The notes: generated from the sequence alone by a model not told the origin. Counted from the stretch's first letter, positions 12,150 to 24,317 are shown. The stretch is 64,000 bases of DNA from Microdochium bolleyi (GCA_001566295.1 KQ964247.1:3844001-3908000), one strand, 5' to 3'. Numbers and translations are program-made.

Positions 12150-12557
12150 ATGCCCCCAGCGGTCATCATAACGACAACCCGTCCTCTTCCCTCCCCACGC
12201 CTCTCGGAGGAGCCGGCCGGATCCCGCAGCCCCCGGCCCAGCGACTGCAGGAGGAGGAAGAAGACGAACAAGAACAAGGAGTCAGTCGAGGCCCCCAAGT
12301 CTATAGTCCAGTACACCCACACCACCCCGGACCTCAAGATCGACATCCCCGACGCCAGCAAGTGCTGGACGTTCCGCGTCCGGCACGCCTGCGGGGACGC
12401 GCCGCGCGCGGCAGGACTGATCCGCGTTAAGAGCGGGAACCACTTGGGGCCGTGCTCCCTACGGGGCTGCGAGAAGGGGTCGAAGGACCTATGGCTTCAT
12501 ACGAACTGTGATCGGTGCGAGGTGCTGTATTCCGGGTCTGTGCTTATAGCGAGATGA
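12150..12557 (+). CDS. small Cys-rich protein of unknown function
   Basis: Predicted product of 135 residues, intronless. I do not recognise a named family. The first 50 residues are disordered and basic, with an NLS-like cluster at about 35-44 (RRRKKTNKNK). The C-terminal half is compact and contains the regular pattern Cys72-x-Trp-x-Phe-x-Val-x-His79-x-Cys81-Gly, then Cys102-x4-Cys107-x12-Cys120-x2-Cys123. This spacing suggests one or two zinc sites, and similar CxW...HxCG...CxxC modules occur in many unnamed fungal proteins (general impression, not a search result). The start at 12150 was preferred over the upstream in-frame ATG at 12054 because the extra residues are a His/Thr-rich translation of CA repeats. 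No signal peptide, so probably nuclear or cytosolic. Confidence 0.6.
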   Translation: MPPAVIITTTRPLPSPRLSEEPAGSRSPRPSDCRRRKKTNKNKESVEAPKSIVQYTHTTPDLKIDIPDASKCWTFRVRHACGDAPRAAGLIRVKSGNHLGPCSLRGCEKGSKDLWLHTNCDRCEVLYSGSVLIAR

Positions 12558-12945
12558 TGGTTACTGCGGTTTCTGGATCAGAGACTGTCGATTGGGAAAG
12601 TTGGAACGGGTGGAGGCACACAGGCTGTGTATAGACCCCGGATAGGGATAAAGTCCCCGCTCAGATGTCAAGTCTGAGCGAGAGCGAGCTACGGAAAATG
12701 TGCCAGAGGCGACGTGGAGTGAGACCAGCTCATTGCGGTATTTGGTATCAGGACTATGTAAACAGAGGCGCAATGATGACTGAACGAAACAGAAACAGGC
12801 CGCTTGCGTCGTTCTCGGAATGGAGCAAACACAGAAATGCAAAATCATAACCTAATCGTCAAGCGTCGTGTCGATGTGTGCGTCCGCGAGGACGACGTGT
12901 AAAACTCTTTCTTATCGTCATATCCTCCCTCATACCCACCCCCAT
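12558..12945. other. intergenic region between convergent genes
   Basis: 3' flanks of the small Cys-rich gene and the FAD oxidase. No supported feature. Confidence 0.5.
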
Positions 12946-14775
12946 CTACCAGAACCACTTCTTGATCCTTCTGGCCCCACCCGAGCCGTGCGTGCCAGAG
13001 TCTGCAGGCGCCGCCTGGACCGCAGTGTCCGGGCGCACGCTCTGCGGGTTGTGGAACACGTCCTTGGGGTCGTACTTGGCCTTGATCCCGCCCAGCCGCG
13101 GCAGGTTGGAGCCCCAGTACGAGCTCTGGGCATTCTTGAGCAGCGGGTCGACGTAGCCTGGATAGGTCATCAGCTGCGCGTCGGTGCCGTTCTGGATGTG
13201 GGTGACGATGCCGCTGACAAAGTCCTTGGTGCTCTGCTGGAGAGTGGGGATGCCGATGCCGTAACCCTGGCAGAACATGATCTTGTCGCGGTGCGCGTAG
13301 GCTGTCGCGTCGGTAGGCACGTCAGAGATGGCGCCGCCGGTCGAGTCGAAGATGAGGAACCAGATGAGCGTCCCGCGATTGGCGCCGTCGATGTAATTCA
13401 TGAGCTTCGTGATGGTGTCGTCTGTGAGCATCTCGTCTTCCTTGAAGGAGAGACTGCGGGCGGTGAATGGTGTGCTGGCCTCCGACAGCCACAGTGCGGC
13501 GTGCTCAGCGTCCTTGGTGAGCACGGCAAGCCAGTCGTCAATCACGACCGAGACACTGCCAGCGGGGATCTTCTTGGGAATACCTGTGGCCTCGTACTCC
13601 TTCTGGGTGCCGAAGAAGGTGGCCGAGATAAGCACGCCGAGCTCGTGCATAATGAACTCGGTGCTGAAGCGGCGGTCGAGCTTGGGGTCTTTGACAAGAT
13701 CCTGCCATTGCTTGAAGACGGGTGCGAGATCGCGGTGCTTGGAGAACGTGAGCGAGTACGTATACGAGACCACACTGCCAGGTTCAGGCTGCGTCCGCAT
13801 GACGAACTCGGTCACTACGCCGAAGCTTGCACCGGCACCTTTGACAGCCTGCGGTTTGCCATTGTTAACGAATCTGCCTGCGCCGCTGGACTGCTGGACT
13901 GCCGTATCACTTACGAAGAAGAGATCCGAGTTTTTGTCCTTGTTTGCACGCTGGATGGTGCCATCAGCCGTGACGACCTCGACTTCGAGGACGTGATCGA
14001 GCATAGATCCCCACATGCGGGAAGATGGTCCTAGGCCGCCCTGTTGCATTGGTGTCAGTCAGTGAACCTCAAGGGACGGCAATGATTGAGCATAGTGGCG
14101 TACAATAGTGGCATGGCCGCCGAGGCCAACGCTGGGGCACGTGCCGTGCGAGATGGCACGCTTTCCGTTGTCGTGCAGCTTGTCGTCGAGGCTTGAGAGC
14201 TTGTGGCCTGGGCCGAGCGTGACCTGCCACGTGTTTCTGTCCATCTCGAACTTCTGCATGTTCCGCAGGTCGATCGCCAGTGCGCCATCCTCGCCGCCGA
14301 CGCCTATAGATGTGTCAGAGAAGCAGTCGTTTCCATGCTGGGCAAGCACTGTGTGCCGCAGAGATCTCGCAGAGCGTGAAAGGACATACCATTGTTTCTG
14401 TAAGGGCGCGCAAAGTCAGCTGATGTTCTAGAAGGTTGCGAGTAGACGGCTAGAACAAGGCAGGCAGGGGTGTGGGGCCACCACACCCTACCGGAGACAT
14501 GATAACCAAAGCACTTACGCATACGAGTGGCCTCCGGACTTGGCCTGCACCTTGACGTTGTTGTCGGCGGCACACTTGACAAAGGCAGAGACATCCTGGG
14601 TGTTCTGCGGCCGCACGACCGCAATGGGCTCGACGGGGATGGCGAGGTTGTAGCGGTCGACCCAATTGACCTGGTACAGAAATGTGTTTGGGTAGGCGAC
14701 GCAGTCGGCGCGGCCGTTGCAGACTGCGTTCAGGCAGCTCTGCAGGCCAGTCGGCTGGCTGGGACCTTGGCCCAT
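12946..14775 (-). CDS. FAD-linked oxidase, AA7/berberine-bridge (BBE) family
   Basis: Predicted oligosaccharide or small-molecule oxidase with bicovalently bound FAD. Four exons on the minus strand: 14775-14519, 14397-14390, 14303-14104 and 14040-12946, giving 519 residues. All introns are GT..AG (121, 86 and 63 bases). The second exon is only 8 bases and is needed to keep the frame and complete the conserved GGHSYANNGVGG block. The FAD-binding (PCMH) domain spans about 35-210. His83 (SGGHS) and Cys144 (GTCPSVGLGGH) match the two FAD-attachment residues of glucooligosaccharide oxidases. The C-terminal BBE segment has the typical YWGSN and YDPKDVF motifs. The start codon gives MGQGPSQ, a possible N-myristoylation context; an in-frame ATG at 14850 exists but adds an unconserved leader. 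No signal peptide is visible, so the enzyme may be intracellular, unlike secreted AA7 enzymes. Substrate unknown. Confidence 0.9.
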
Positions 14776-17404
14776 GGTGGTAAGATATGACTTGCGTAAG
14801 TGCTGCTGATGTGCGGGTCGCGGTTTGCAGGTCGGGGCTGGGTTCTTCAATATGTGGCTGTCGTGTTCGGTGGGTTTGTTGTCGTCGTTGAGAGTTGTGG
14901 CAGAAGCGAGGGAAGGTGCTCACGAGAAGCAGTGAGAGCGAGAAAGAGACGTCGGAGTGAAGCACGAGGCGTAGCGAGTGCAGATGGTCGTGGGGATCGA
15001 TGTCTTTCTATTTCTCGGCCCCGGGAGCTTCGTGCAGGGAATGATGAACAGGCAAGGGTAAAGAGTTGCTTCTGGGCGCCTGCGCAACAAGCAGCAGGCA
15101 GGCAGGCAGACAGGCAGGGAGGCTCAATGACCTATGATGCTGGGGATCTGGGGTGCCTCCGTCGGTGTTTCTTGTCTCCACCGGCATACAGGGAAGGGGC
15201 ACCGGAGCAGATATGAACTTAATTAGATATATAATTTGGCAGTAAAGATCGCAGGTAGGGTCTAGCTCGACGCTACATGCACCCATGCCTCGTACTCTTG
15301 ACCGACCAGGTCCGTGACTGGAGGCGCGTGGCATCGCTCCAAGTGATTCACGCTTGGCTGTGGACATGGCGGACACCGCTCAGGCAGCCTCTTTCCGAGC
15401 TTTGGAGGAATTCGTGGCCTGGACCCGGTGGCTCGGTTGAGCTGGGCCGTCCGAGACAGTGGCGAGAGGTCGAGAAAAGCCACGCAGGGCCAGCTCTGGC
15501 GCAGGAGGCGCATCATAGAGCCAGGGCCACGGCGGCCGGGCCAGTCACAGGCGTCCACGACGCTGGGCAGTGTCGTCAGCCACGTTGGGACGTGCATGAA
15601 TAGCACGACGTAGCCCGCCGGGCTGCGGTGTGGGCCAGTGGAGCACGACTGTTGCATGAAAACAAACCACAAAAAAGCAGGAGAGGCGCTGGAAGGAGGA
15701 CGGGCGCTGTTTGGGGGACTGCAGGGTCCTGGGACAAGGGTGCAAGTTTGACGCTGCGCAGTAACGAGGAATTGGTACGAGGCAGCGGACAATTTGGGGC
15801 AAGGCACCCTATGACGCCACTGCCAGCTGCACGGACACGCAGCTGGGTCGTGCCTGCCCAAGCAAGAAGCTCGTGCATTGCTCCTGCCGTGGTTCTCGAC
15901 GATCCCACTTCATGCAAAGGAGGCGACTCGGACGGGTCCTCACCGTGGCTCGACATCTGCCATGCAAGCGTGATGTGAAGCCCGCTCCAGACTCTTTCCT
16001 GTTGCCATCGTCTTCAACCGACACGGGCCCCGGCCTCGCAGCAGAAAAGCCGTTGAGAGCCTCGAGACCCCCTGTTGTCTCCGGGGATGCCAGTCGGAGC
16101 TTCTGATTGGCTGCTCCCATCAGTCTGCTCGGTTCCTGGCGAGAGATTGCCAGCCTCTCGTTCTACCCGCCGCGGGCGCTTGCCAGAGATCCCCGCCTCC
16201 GTCCCCTACGGTAGCCGCTCGATGCTTCCCAGAATCCCAGGGAACCACCCGGCTCGCAGGTCTCGTCTCCCCCCCTCGAAGCTATCTGCTGGTGTCGCGT
16301 GCTACCCTGAAACCCAAGAACACAATGGCCAAGAACAGGCGCCAAGCGAAGCCGGAACCCAGCTTCTTGTACGGACCACCGATTGACATCGAGCCATGTT
16401 TCCAAAACGGCCGTCCACACCTGGCGCACCCACGGCCAGATAGTTCGTCATCCGCAGGACGCCAGAGTGGCCCCAGGGCTTGGGAATTCACACGAGGTCT
16501 TGCCCGCTCACAACTCCAGTGACGACGTTGCCTTTGACCACGGACGTTTGCAACACAAGGTCATCTACACCATGCAGGGAGACGCAGTCCCAAGCGTGTT
16601 GCATGCAGCGCCTCGACCCACTGATAGCCAGAACGGTCGGCCTGGAAGTCTTTGCAGCGACCTGCATCTACGATAGTATGTACGTCCCGACACTCGGGTC
16701 CGACAGCAGCTCGTGCCGACGCGCAGAGTACACCTGTGATAGCCACGTGCAAGCCTGGTCTGACCTGATATGGCGGTTGATTGCTGCACGCGGTGATTCG
16801 AGATGTCCAAAGCGCCCAACACAATTATCAAAAGGCGAACTGTTCCACAATCCTGTAAAGAGTCCCACAATGCACCGGCACCTTTTTTGGGGCCGAGGTC
16901 GGCCATCCCCGCGCTTCTCCAACCTCCGCTATCAGCAAGTGTCCCGCATCTAGGAGGGGACAAAGGTTTGGGGCCCCAGGTTTTGATCTGGTCGGAGACC
17001 GCGTCCACGATGGCTTCGACTGCGAGCAGGACAGCACTGGTCGCCACGAGGCTGAGAACATGCTACAATCGTCGCGGCGGTAACTGCCGCGTCCCACATT
17101 GACTGCGGTCCAACCTTGCCATGTGTCTGTGATCCCTAGCACCACGTTGCCACTCTGTCACAACTGCCGAGCACGACTTCCGATGATTGCAGCATCCCCA
17201 ACATCTCGCGTCGCGAGCTGGACTCTCCGCTTGAGACCCTTCCGCGGGGTCCACCGCTCCGAGGCCGCCATCTCCAGCTCGGCGGGACTATCACCCCGTG
17301 GGCCTTGGTCTCTTTGCCATCACCACATCTTCTCGAGACACATCACTCAGTTTTCGTATCCCACTGCCACGCCGGTACAGCACATGAGATTCAACCAGCG
17401 CAAA
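14776..17404. other. divergent intergenic region between FAD oxidase and ThDP enzyme
   Basis: A 2.6-kb region between two divergently transcribed genes, so it should contain both promoters. No gene is supported. Open frames at 15262-15861 (-) and 16480-16953 (+) have no recognisable features. Simple repeats include an AGGC-rich run near 15098-15122. The 3' end may encode an N-terminal leader of the ThDP enzyme (see that entry). Confidence 0.5.
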
Positions 17405-19373
17405 ATGAGCTCGACAGCACCAACCAAGGGCCTCTATACGGCCTCCTCTGCCTTCTTCGATGCCATGTGGGAGGCCGGCATCACCCACTGCTTCGTCAAC
17501 CTTGGGTCTGATCACCCTTCCATCATGGAGGCCATGGTCAAGGGGGCCCGTGAGAGAAAAGGCAGATCTCCACGCATCATCACATGCCCTAATGAGGTAT
17601 ACAGAAACACTAGACCAAGGATAGAGAGCCTCGTAGGCGCTAGCTCACACGTGCCATATTCAGATGGTCGCCATGTCCATGGCTGACGGCTACGCCCGTC
17701 TCACCAATAAGCCTCAATGCGTCCTCGTCCACGTCGACGTTGGCACGCAGGGCCTCGGCGCTGCCGTTCATAACGCCAGCTGCGGCCGCGCCCCGGTTCT
17801 CGTCTTTGCAGGCCTCAGCCCCTTCACCATCGAGGGCGAGATGCGCGGCTCCCGCACAGAGTACATTCACTGGATCCAGGATGTGCCCGACCAGAAGCAG
17901 ATCATCTCCCAGTACTGCAGGTACTCGGCTGAGATCAAGACAGGCAAGAACATCAAGCAGATGGTCAACCGGGCGCTGCAGTTCGCCATGAGCGAGCCTC
18001 GTGGTCCCGTGCAGCTGGTAGGCGCCAGAGAGGTGATGGAAGAAGAGATTGTGCCGTACAACCTCGACCAGAGTGAATGGCTGCCTGTCGAGCTCGGTGG
18101 TCTGCCACGGGATGCAGCGAGCAAGATCGCACAGGCTCTCGCGGGCGCGAAGAAGCCGCTCGTCATCACAGGCTACAGCGGTCGCAATCACGAAGTTCCC
18201 GGCGCCCTTGTCAAGCTTGCTGACACTGTCAAAGGCCTGCGCGTGCTCGACACGGGCGGCAGCGATATGTGCTTCCCTGCTTCGCACCGGGGCTGGCTAG
18301 GCCTGCGGTTCGGCAACGACGCCGCGATCGAGGAGGCTGACGTCATTGTCATCATCGACTGCGACGTCCCCTGGATCCCGACCATGTGCAGGCCACGCAA
18401 GGACGCGCTCATCTTCCACATCGACGTCGACCCCCTCAAGCAGCAGATGCCCGTCTTCTACGTGCCGGCCAAGCATCGCTACCGTGCTGACAGCCTGACC
18501 TCGATCGAGCAGGTCACCACGGCGGCTGCCTCTATCCCCCCTTCTGCCGGCGCCGACGAGCGCTGGGCCTCGCTGAAGGCCGCACATGCCAAGCGCCTCA
18601 AGACCATCGAGGCTGCTGCACAACCTGCGCAGGACGGCTCCTTTAGTACGGGACACCTTTGCAAAACGCTCCGAGCTTTATGTCCTGAGGACACGATCTG
18701 GGCCGTCGAGGCCGTGACCAACACATTCGGCGTCCACGACAACATCCGGCCCGAAGCCCCCGGGTCGTGGATAAACTGCGGTGGCGGAGGGCTGGGCTGG
18801 TCCGGCGGCGGCGCAATGGGCATCAAGCTCGCGGCCGACGTCGAGGCGAAGGCCGCCGGCAACAACAAGCCCAGGCTCGTTGTGCAGATCGTGGGTGACG
18901 GTACATTCCTCTTTTCCGTGCCGGGAAGTGTGTACTGGATTGCCAAGAGGTACGGGATCCCGGTGCTTACGGTGGTCCTCAACAACAAAGGTATGTCTCT
19001 CTTTCACTCCCACTTTTCTTTGAAGTGTCTACTTCTCCATGGTGTCCCCTGCCATGTCTCCCTCAAACCATTGTGAAAGCCTCCCACTAACCGCTCCATA
19101 CTTCCAGGCTGGAACGCGCCTCGTCGGTCCCTGCTCCTCGTTCACCCGGATGGCGAGGGCTCAAAGGTCAGCAACGAGGAGCTCAACATCTCGTTCGACC
19201 CATCGCCGGACTACGCGGGCATTGCCAAGGCCTCGGCGGGCGGCGATCTGTATGCCGCCCGCGTGGACCAGGCCGGGCCTGAGCACCTGGAGCGCGTCAT
19301 CAAAGAGGCCATTGACGCGGTGCTGGAGAAGGGCCAGAGCGCAGTGCTGGACTGCAAGGTTTCCGTACCATGA
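17405..19373 (+). CDS. thiamine-diphosphate-dependent enzyme, acetolactate synthase large-subunit-like
   Basis: Three exons: 17405-17596, 17664-18990 and 19108-19373, with GT..AG introns of 67 and 117 bases; product 594 residues. It has the three-domain fold of the acetolactate synthase/benzoylformate decarboxylase group. The N-terminal PYR domain has the catalytic Glu64 (in CPNE, at the first exon junction). A central domain follows, then the C-terminal PP domain with the ThDP motif GDG (475-477) ending in NN (504-505). It differs from the conserved housekeeping Ilv2 in sequence style, so the true reaction (2-oxoacid decarboxylation or carboligation) is not certain. The frame is open upstream, and an ATG at 17183 would add an Arg/Ser-rich, acid-poor leader resembling a mitochondrial presequence. 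I chose 17405 because conserved sequence begins there. Both starts should be kept in mind. Confidence 0.85.
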
Positions 19374-20534
19374 AGTCGGGGTCGTCAGAAGAAAAAGCGC
19401 TTGGATAGGAAGAGGAAGATGAGGCAAGTAGGTACGGGCAGAGAAGATCCCCAGCTATCCTGTGTCTGAGATGCCAAGGAGAGATATCAGATGGCTCTTT
19501 CTTGCCCGCAAGAAACCCAGATCGGGATCTGAGTGGGAGGAACACAAGAGAGAGAAGGAAAGAAAGTTGACAGTGGTTGTGTGGGTGCACAATGGTCATA
19601 AGCGCAGCCAGAACACAATGATTTCTCTGAGTGATGAAATGATGAGGTTTGCCTTGTACCTGGTCACTGCCCGAGTCACGTAAGGAGCAACAGGGGACTG
19701 GTGGATGCTCTACGCGACTTCACTTGTATGGAAGGTACCCGACTTGAGATTCAAAGACCAATCTGCCCCTTCTGACGTGCACCTCTCGTAGTTCCGAGTT
19801 GATTGCAGTGGTTTTCATCAGAGTTGGTGCGTGAAGCTCGCTCACACGCGCACACATGCGACCATCGTACTGGTAACGTCATCAGATGAGTTGCAGCGCC
19901 CACGGTCTTGTTCAAAACCCTACGGTGACAGGCAGAAGGATGAGAGGTCTCGCTCATTGAGGAAAGGTCGTCGAGTCAAGGCCTCCGGAAATGGATGAGT
20001 CAGCACATTCCTGCTGGGGCCGCGCAGCTGCCTCGATGCTCATTGGCGCGGCGAGTGCGGCGAGCCCCACAGGTGCAGGCACCAAGATTAGCACCAGCAG
20101 CAAGGCAGCCGCATTCCCACGAGCATTGCCCGCCCGTGATTGGCCGCCCCCCATGACCCGGACGACCTGCAGGCAGACGGCAAATGCAGCGCTGCTGTCT
20201 GCAAGGCAACACTGAGCTGAGATTCACCTCATCACCAACGTCGCTGCCGCGGGGGTCTGCTGGAACTTCTGCAAGCTCACCTACAGACAGTGCTGAGCCC
20301 AGTCTCACGAAAGCGCGACTGCAATAAGGAACAGTCATCGCGACCAGGCGCGCGACCAGCTGTACCCGGAGCACCTTCGGCAGTCGCGACCTAGATTGCC
20401 CCGCATTGCGCCAACATCAACCGCACAGCTAGCTCACTTGATACTGGGCACACGTATCATACCTGCCAGCCCACGCACAATCTCACGACCATCACCTGCA
20501 ATCACGAGACTGGCAGCGCGCCGCTTTCTCAGCC
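19374..20534. other. intergenic region
   Basis: 3' flank of the ThDP enzyme and promoter/leader of the next gene on the same strand. No coding frame with recognisable features. Confidence 0.5.
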
Positions 20535-23500
20535 ATGGAGGGCTACCTCCCCAGTGGTGGCTTCCAGCTGCCATTCCAGCGCCGCCTCAGCCGCCTCTAC
20601 AATGACACCAAGAAGTCGTCCGACTTTGTCGTCAAGGAGCCCATCCAGGTCGAGGACGACCCCGAGATCAAGGCCCTCCACCGCAAGCTGCGTATCCAGA
20701 AGGACCGCCTCGTCAGCTGGGGCCTCGAGTGGTCAGATCCCGACCAGGCCGCCGAGATCGACGAGAGCCTCTCTAAAGCGGGGCTGAGCGATCTCGTCGG
20801 TAGCATCATGGCCACCATCAAAGACATCCTCGCCGAGGCGGAGCCACTGTGGGCTGCGTCCAAGAGACCAAACACCAGCGTCCGCGCCTCAGAGAAGTCC
20901 ATCGCAGATCGCAAGTCGGCACTGGTGGTGTGGGACAAGGGCCGCTTCGAGGACCTCATCCGCGACCTCACAGCTTCCATCGACACCCTGTGTGATCTCT
21001 CAAGGACACGTTCTGCAGGCGGGCTCGAGTCGGCGGCTGCCAAGGGCCTGAAAAAGACAGAACCGTCCATCGAGGACCTCAGAGGGTTTGGCTCGACCCG
21101 CATCCGCGCGCCAAAGGTCATCGACCCGGCGACGTTCCGTGCTCTGGCGCCCATGCAGCAGTCGTCCGCCGCGGACTCGACAGCTCAGCTCGCGTCGCAG
21201 GAGATCGCCGTCATGGGCAGGCAAGCGTATTCGGACCTCACAAGTCGTTCTGTCAACCAGCCATGGCTGCCACTACTGGTCGACTATGCGCGCTTTGACC
21301 CAGTCTACTCGAAGACGGGCGTCATGCCTGCGCTGTCTCGATTCGAAAAGCTGAGCAATGGTCTGCAGTCGGAATCCCAGAGAGCGCCAGGGGCCTGGAT
21401 AGGACTGCCTCATCTGCTGGGTTATCACGAAGACATGGAGAACTCCCGCCTCGCGCTTGTGTACCAGTTTCCGTCAGCCTTCCAGCCAGTTGTCTTCGAC
21501 CAAGTCACTCAAGGCCCTGTCAGCAACACGACCACGCTCGCCGAGCTCCTCGCGCGGCCCGACTTCGAGCCGAGGCTTGAGGCTAAGTTCAAGCTCGCTC
21601 ACAACCTCGCCAACACGGTGTTTGACATGCACGCGAGAGGAATCGTGCACGGTAACCTTCAAGCTACAGCCATCTCGTTCTGCAACGTCGGAAGGGAGCC
21701 AGGGATCTCTGATGGAGAAGTAGATATCCGCAGACCTCTCATCACCTCCTTCGATCTGTTCCCCGAGTCATCGCCCAAAAGACCCAAGTCGCCGGCAATG
21801 TCGCTCTACCGGCACGCGTTGGACCCACGCGTGACAGCACAGTCACCACTCGCTCTGAACGAGGACAACAAGACGCTCGATCTCTACTCGCTGGCCATGA
21901 TTCTTGTTTCTATCGGCTTGTGGACACGACTTGAGAACCTCACGCCGAGTCGCGACTCACAGGGAATCACCGAGTCCGTATTGAAACAGCTCGCCATCAG
22001 GTGCGGTACGCCATATATGAAGGCTGCCAAGGTCTGCTGGAATGCAGTCGAGCAGGAACTCGCAAGGCCTGGCAAGGCCGACGACATTCTCGACCATGTC
22101 CAGATCCGCACCTCGCGATATCTGGAGGCCTGCTGCATCCTGGATGGCGTAAGCGGCCTGGACGACCGCTTTGGGGATGAGTCGGCACGATTGTCACCTA
22201 CCCTCAACCTACAGACCGATGAGCCCACGCTTGCGCCAGCAGCAACTTCCTCGAAGGCGGCAGAGGCTGCAGGCTATGACACCAAGACACCAATCTCTGC
22301 TCACACGCCGCCTGCTGATTTTGCATCTTTCAAAAAGCTGCAAGAGACAGCTTCTGACAATGTCATCCCTGTAAAGCAGGACATTGCCACCGAGACAATC
22401 AGGGCGGGAGAATCCCCCGTCAAGAAGGAGAAGTCGCCCAAGCTGCGACTCTACCCTCAGGTCACCCTGCCGAGCGAGAAGGTCGAGACATGGAACACAG
22501 TCATTATGCCGCAGATCAACATGGCCCTCAAGTCGTTCTATCGAAAACACCCTGAGTCAGTCGAGATATCCCTTGAGTCCATCGGGGAGTCGCCACAGAA
22601 GACAACGCCGACCGTGCTCGTCGTCTGCACCTCTGTAGGCAAAGTTCGGGCCATCCTGACTAAGAAACTAGAGCCATTCTTTGACGGCACTGGCTTCTCG
22701 CTCAAGGTGTGCCGCGGGTCGATGCTGCGGTCGAGGAAGGGCCCCACACGAAGCATGGCCTACGGCCAAGGAGGCGAGCTTGCCGGGCAAGGCACTGAGC
22801 CCAAGGAGCAGGACCATGGCGCATCTGCCGCCAATGCTGATTACCAGAAGCGACCACACAACGGAGCCAGCATCGGGGCATGGATCGGTGACAAGCACCT
22901 TCCGCCCGTCAGCTTCGGTGGTCTCATTATGGTCGACGACCGCCCATTCGGCATGACCGTGCACCACATGCTCGACGATCCTGAAGCGGCGCACCTGAGT
23001 GGCACCGCAGCGGAAGCCGGTGCAGACAGCGTCAGAGCATCGGCCCCGCCTCACACGGCTGGGTCGCATGAATTGCCGCCATATGCGCAAGACGAGGACT
23101 GGTCCACCGACAGTGGTGGCGACGACTACTCCTGCGAGTTCTCCGATGATGAGTCCGACTATTCTGCGACCGAGCTCACTAGCGATGACGAGGACGAAGA
23201 TGATGAGGACGAGTATGAGCAGTTCGACGAGCCTGGCGACATTCCTGGGGTCGAGCCCGGCTGTGGAGATGGCTATGTTGTCACACAACCCGCACTCGAC
23301 GACGTGGACGAGAACTTCTACCCCGAAGAGGAGACCATGGATGAGGTACGTAGCCGGCGGCCCGTGACTTGTTGATTATTGTGCACCTTGTTCGTCACCC
23401 ATCCTTGCCTGCACGTCCCGCCACCATACTTACGCCCGCGGCAGGACCATCTCGCCACCTGCAGCCTTGGGGAGATTTTTGCCACCTCGGGCATACGTAG

Positions 23501-24317
23501 GCGGCGCGACGAGAACTACCTCGTCCACGAGATCGACTGGGCTCTGTTCGAGTTTCACGATGACAGGCAGCCGGCGGAGAACTTTGTGCCACGCGCCAAG
23601 GTTGAGGCGGCCAAGCCCTCGCCGGACGAGGAGTCCCTGCACCCGTCCACGGTCGTCCCGTTCTCGTCTCTGCCTGGACTTGAGGTTCAGTGCATGGCGC
23701 GCACCAGCGGTTTGCAGACCGGCCATATCATGCCCGCACTGACCTCGGTCAAGATCTTCGGGCGCCAGTCAGCCAGCCAGACGTACCAGGTCAGCGGGAG
23801 CTCGCCGGTGAACCTCAGCAGCCCTCGGAACCGTGACCCGCCGCTAGGCATCCCCGGAGACTCGGGTGCGTGGATCATCGAGCGCAACAACGGCCGCGTG
23901 TGTGGCCACGTCCTGGCGTGGAGCCAGCGCAAGCAGGTCGCCTACATCTGCCCCATGGACATACTTCTCAAGGACATCGCCGACACGCTTGAAGCGCGCG
24001 ATGTGCGACTGCCGACCCCCGGCGAGCTGCAGTCGAAGGGTATTGAGGTCGAGGCACCCGTCTCGACACAACTGGGAGGCCAGCAGGGCCCCTTCGAGCA
24101 GAGCCGCTGCGAAGAAGGTGCGGTGGCGGAGCTCGAGGCGCACGATAACGACAAGTTTCGGTACACTACAGTGTCAGGCGTCGAGCAGCAGCACGACGAC
24201 CATGATATGTCGCAAGGGGACACAGGTTATGGCGGTAATGATAACAACAACAGCACGGTCGGCGCACTTGGTATTGAGCTTGATAGGATGCATTTGCACA
24301 GCACGGGGGCTCGGTGA
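20535..24317 (+). CDS. HeLo-like / pseudokinase / trypsin-like protease fusion protein
   Basis: Predicted 1227-residue protein from two exons: 20535-23345 and 23445-24317 (99-base intron, phase 0, GTACGT..GCAG). Residues about 35-150 are helical, with a LHRKLRIQKDRLVSWG segment resembling the HeLo (prion-inhibition and propagation) domain of fungal cell-death proteins; the usual hydrophobic N-terminal helix is not evident. Residues about 230-510 look like a protein kinase lobe: a hinge-like LALVYQFP, then HGN (372-374) in place of HRD and SFDLF (Asp407) in place of DFG. No VAIK lysine or glycine loop is clear, so it is probably a pseudokinase. After a disordered linker, residues about 640-1110 form a trypsin-like unit with a plausible triad: His811 (TVHHML), Asp968 (IDWALFE) and Ser1077 (GDSGAW). 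A very acidic 100-residue insert (about 850-935) lies between His and Asp. A role in regulated cell death or non-self recognition is inferred from architecture. Gene structure is firm; the domain calls are moderately sure, the HeLo call least. Confidence 0.75.

Noticed and set aside
11624..12361. 245-codon minus-strand frame with Val/Cys-rich runs
   Set aside because: Overlaps the small Cys-rich gene antisense and translates CA/GT repeats; no independent support.
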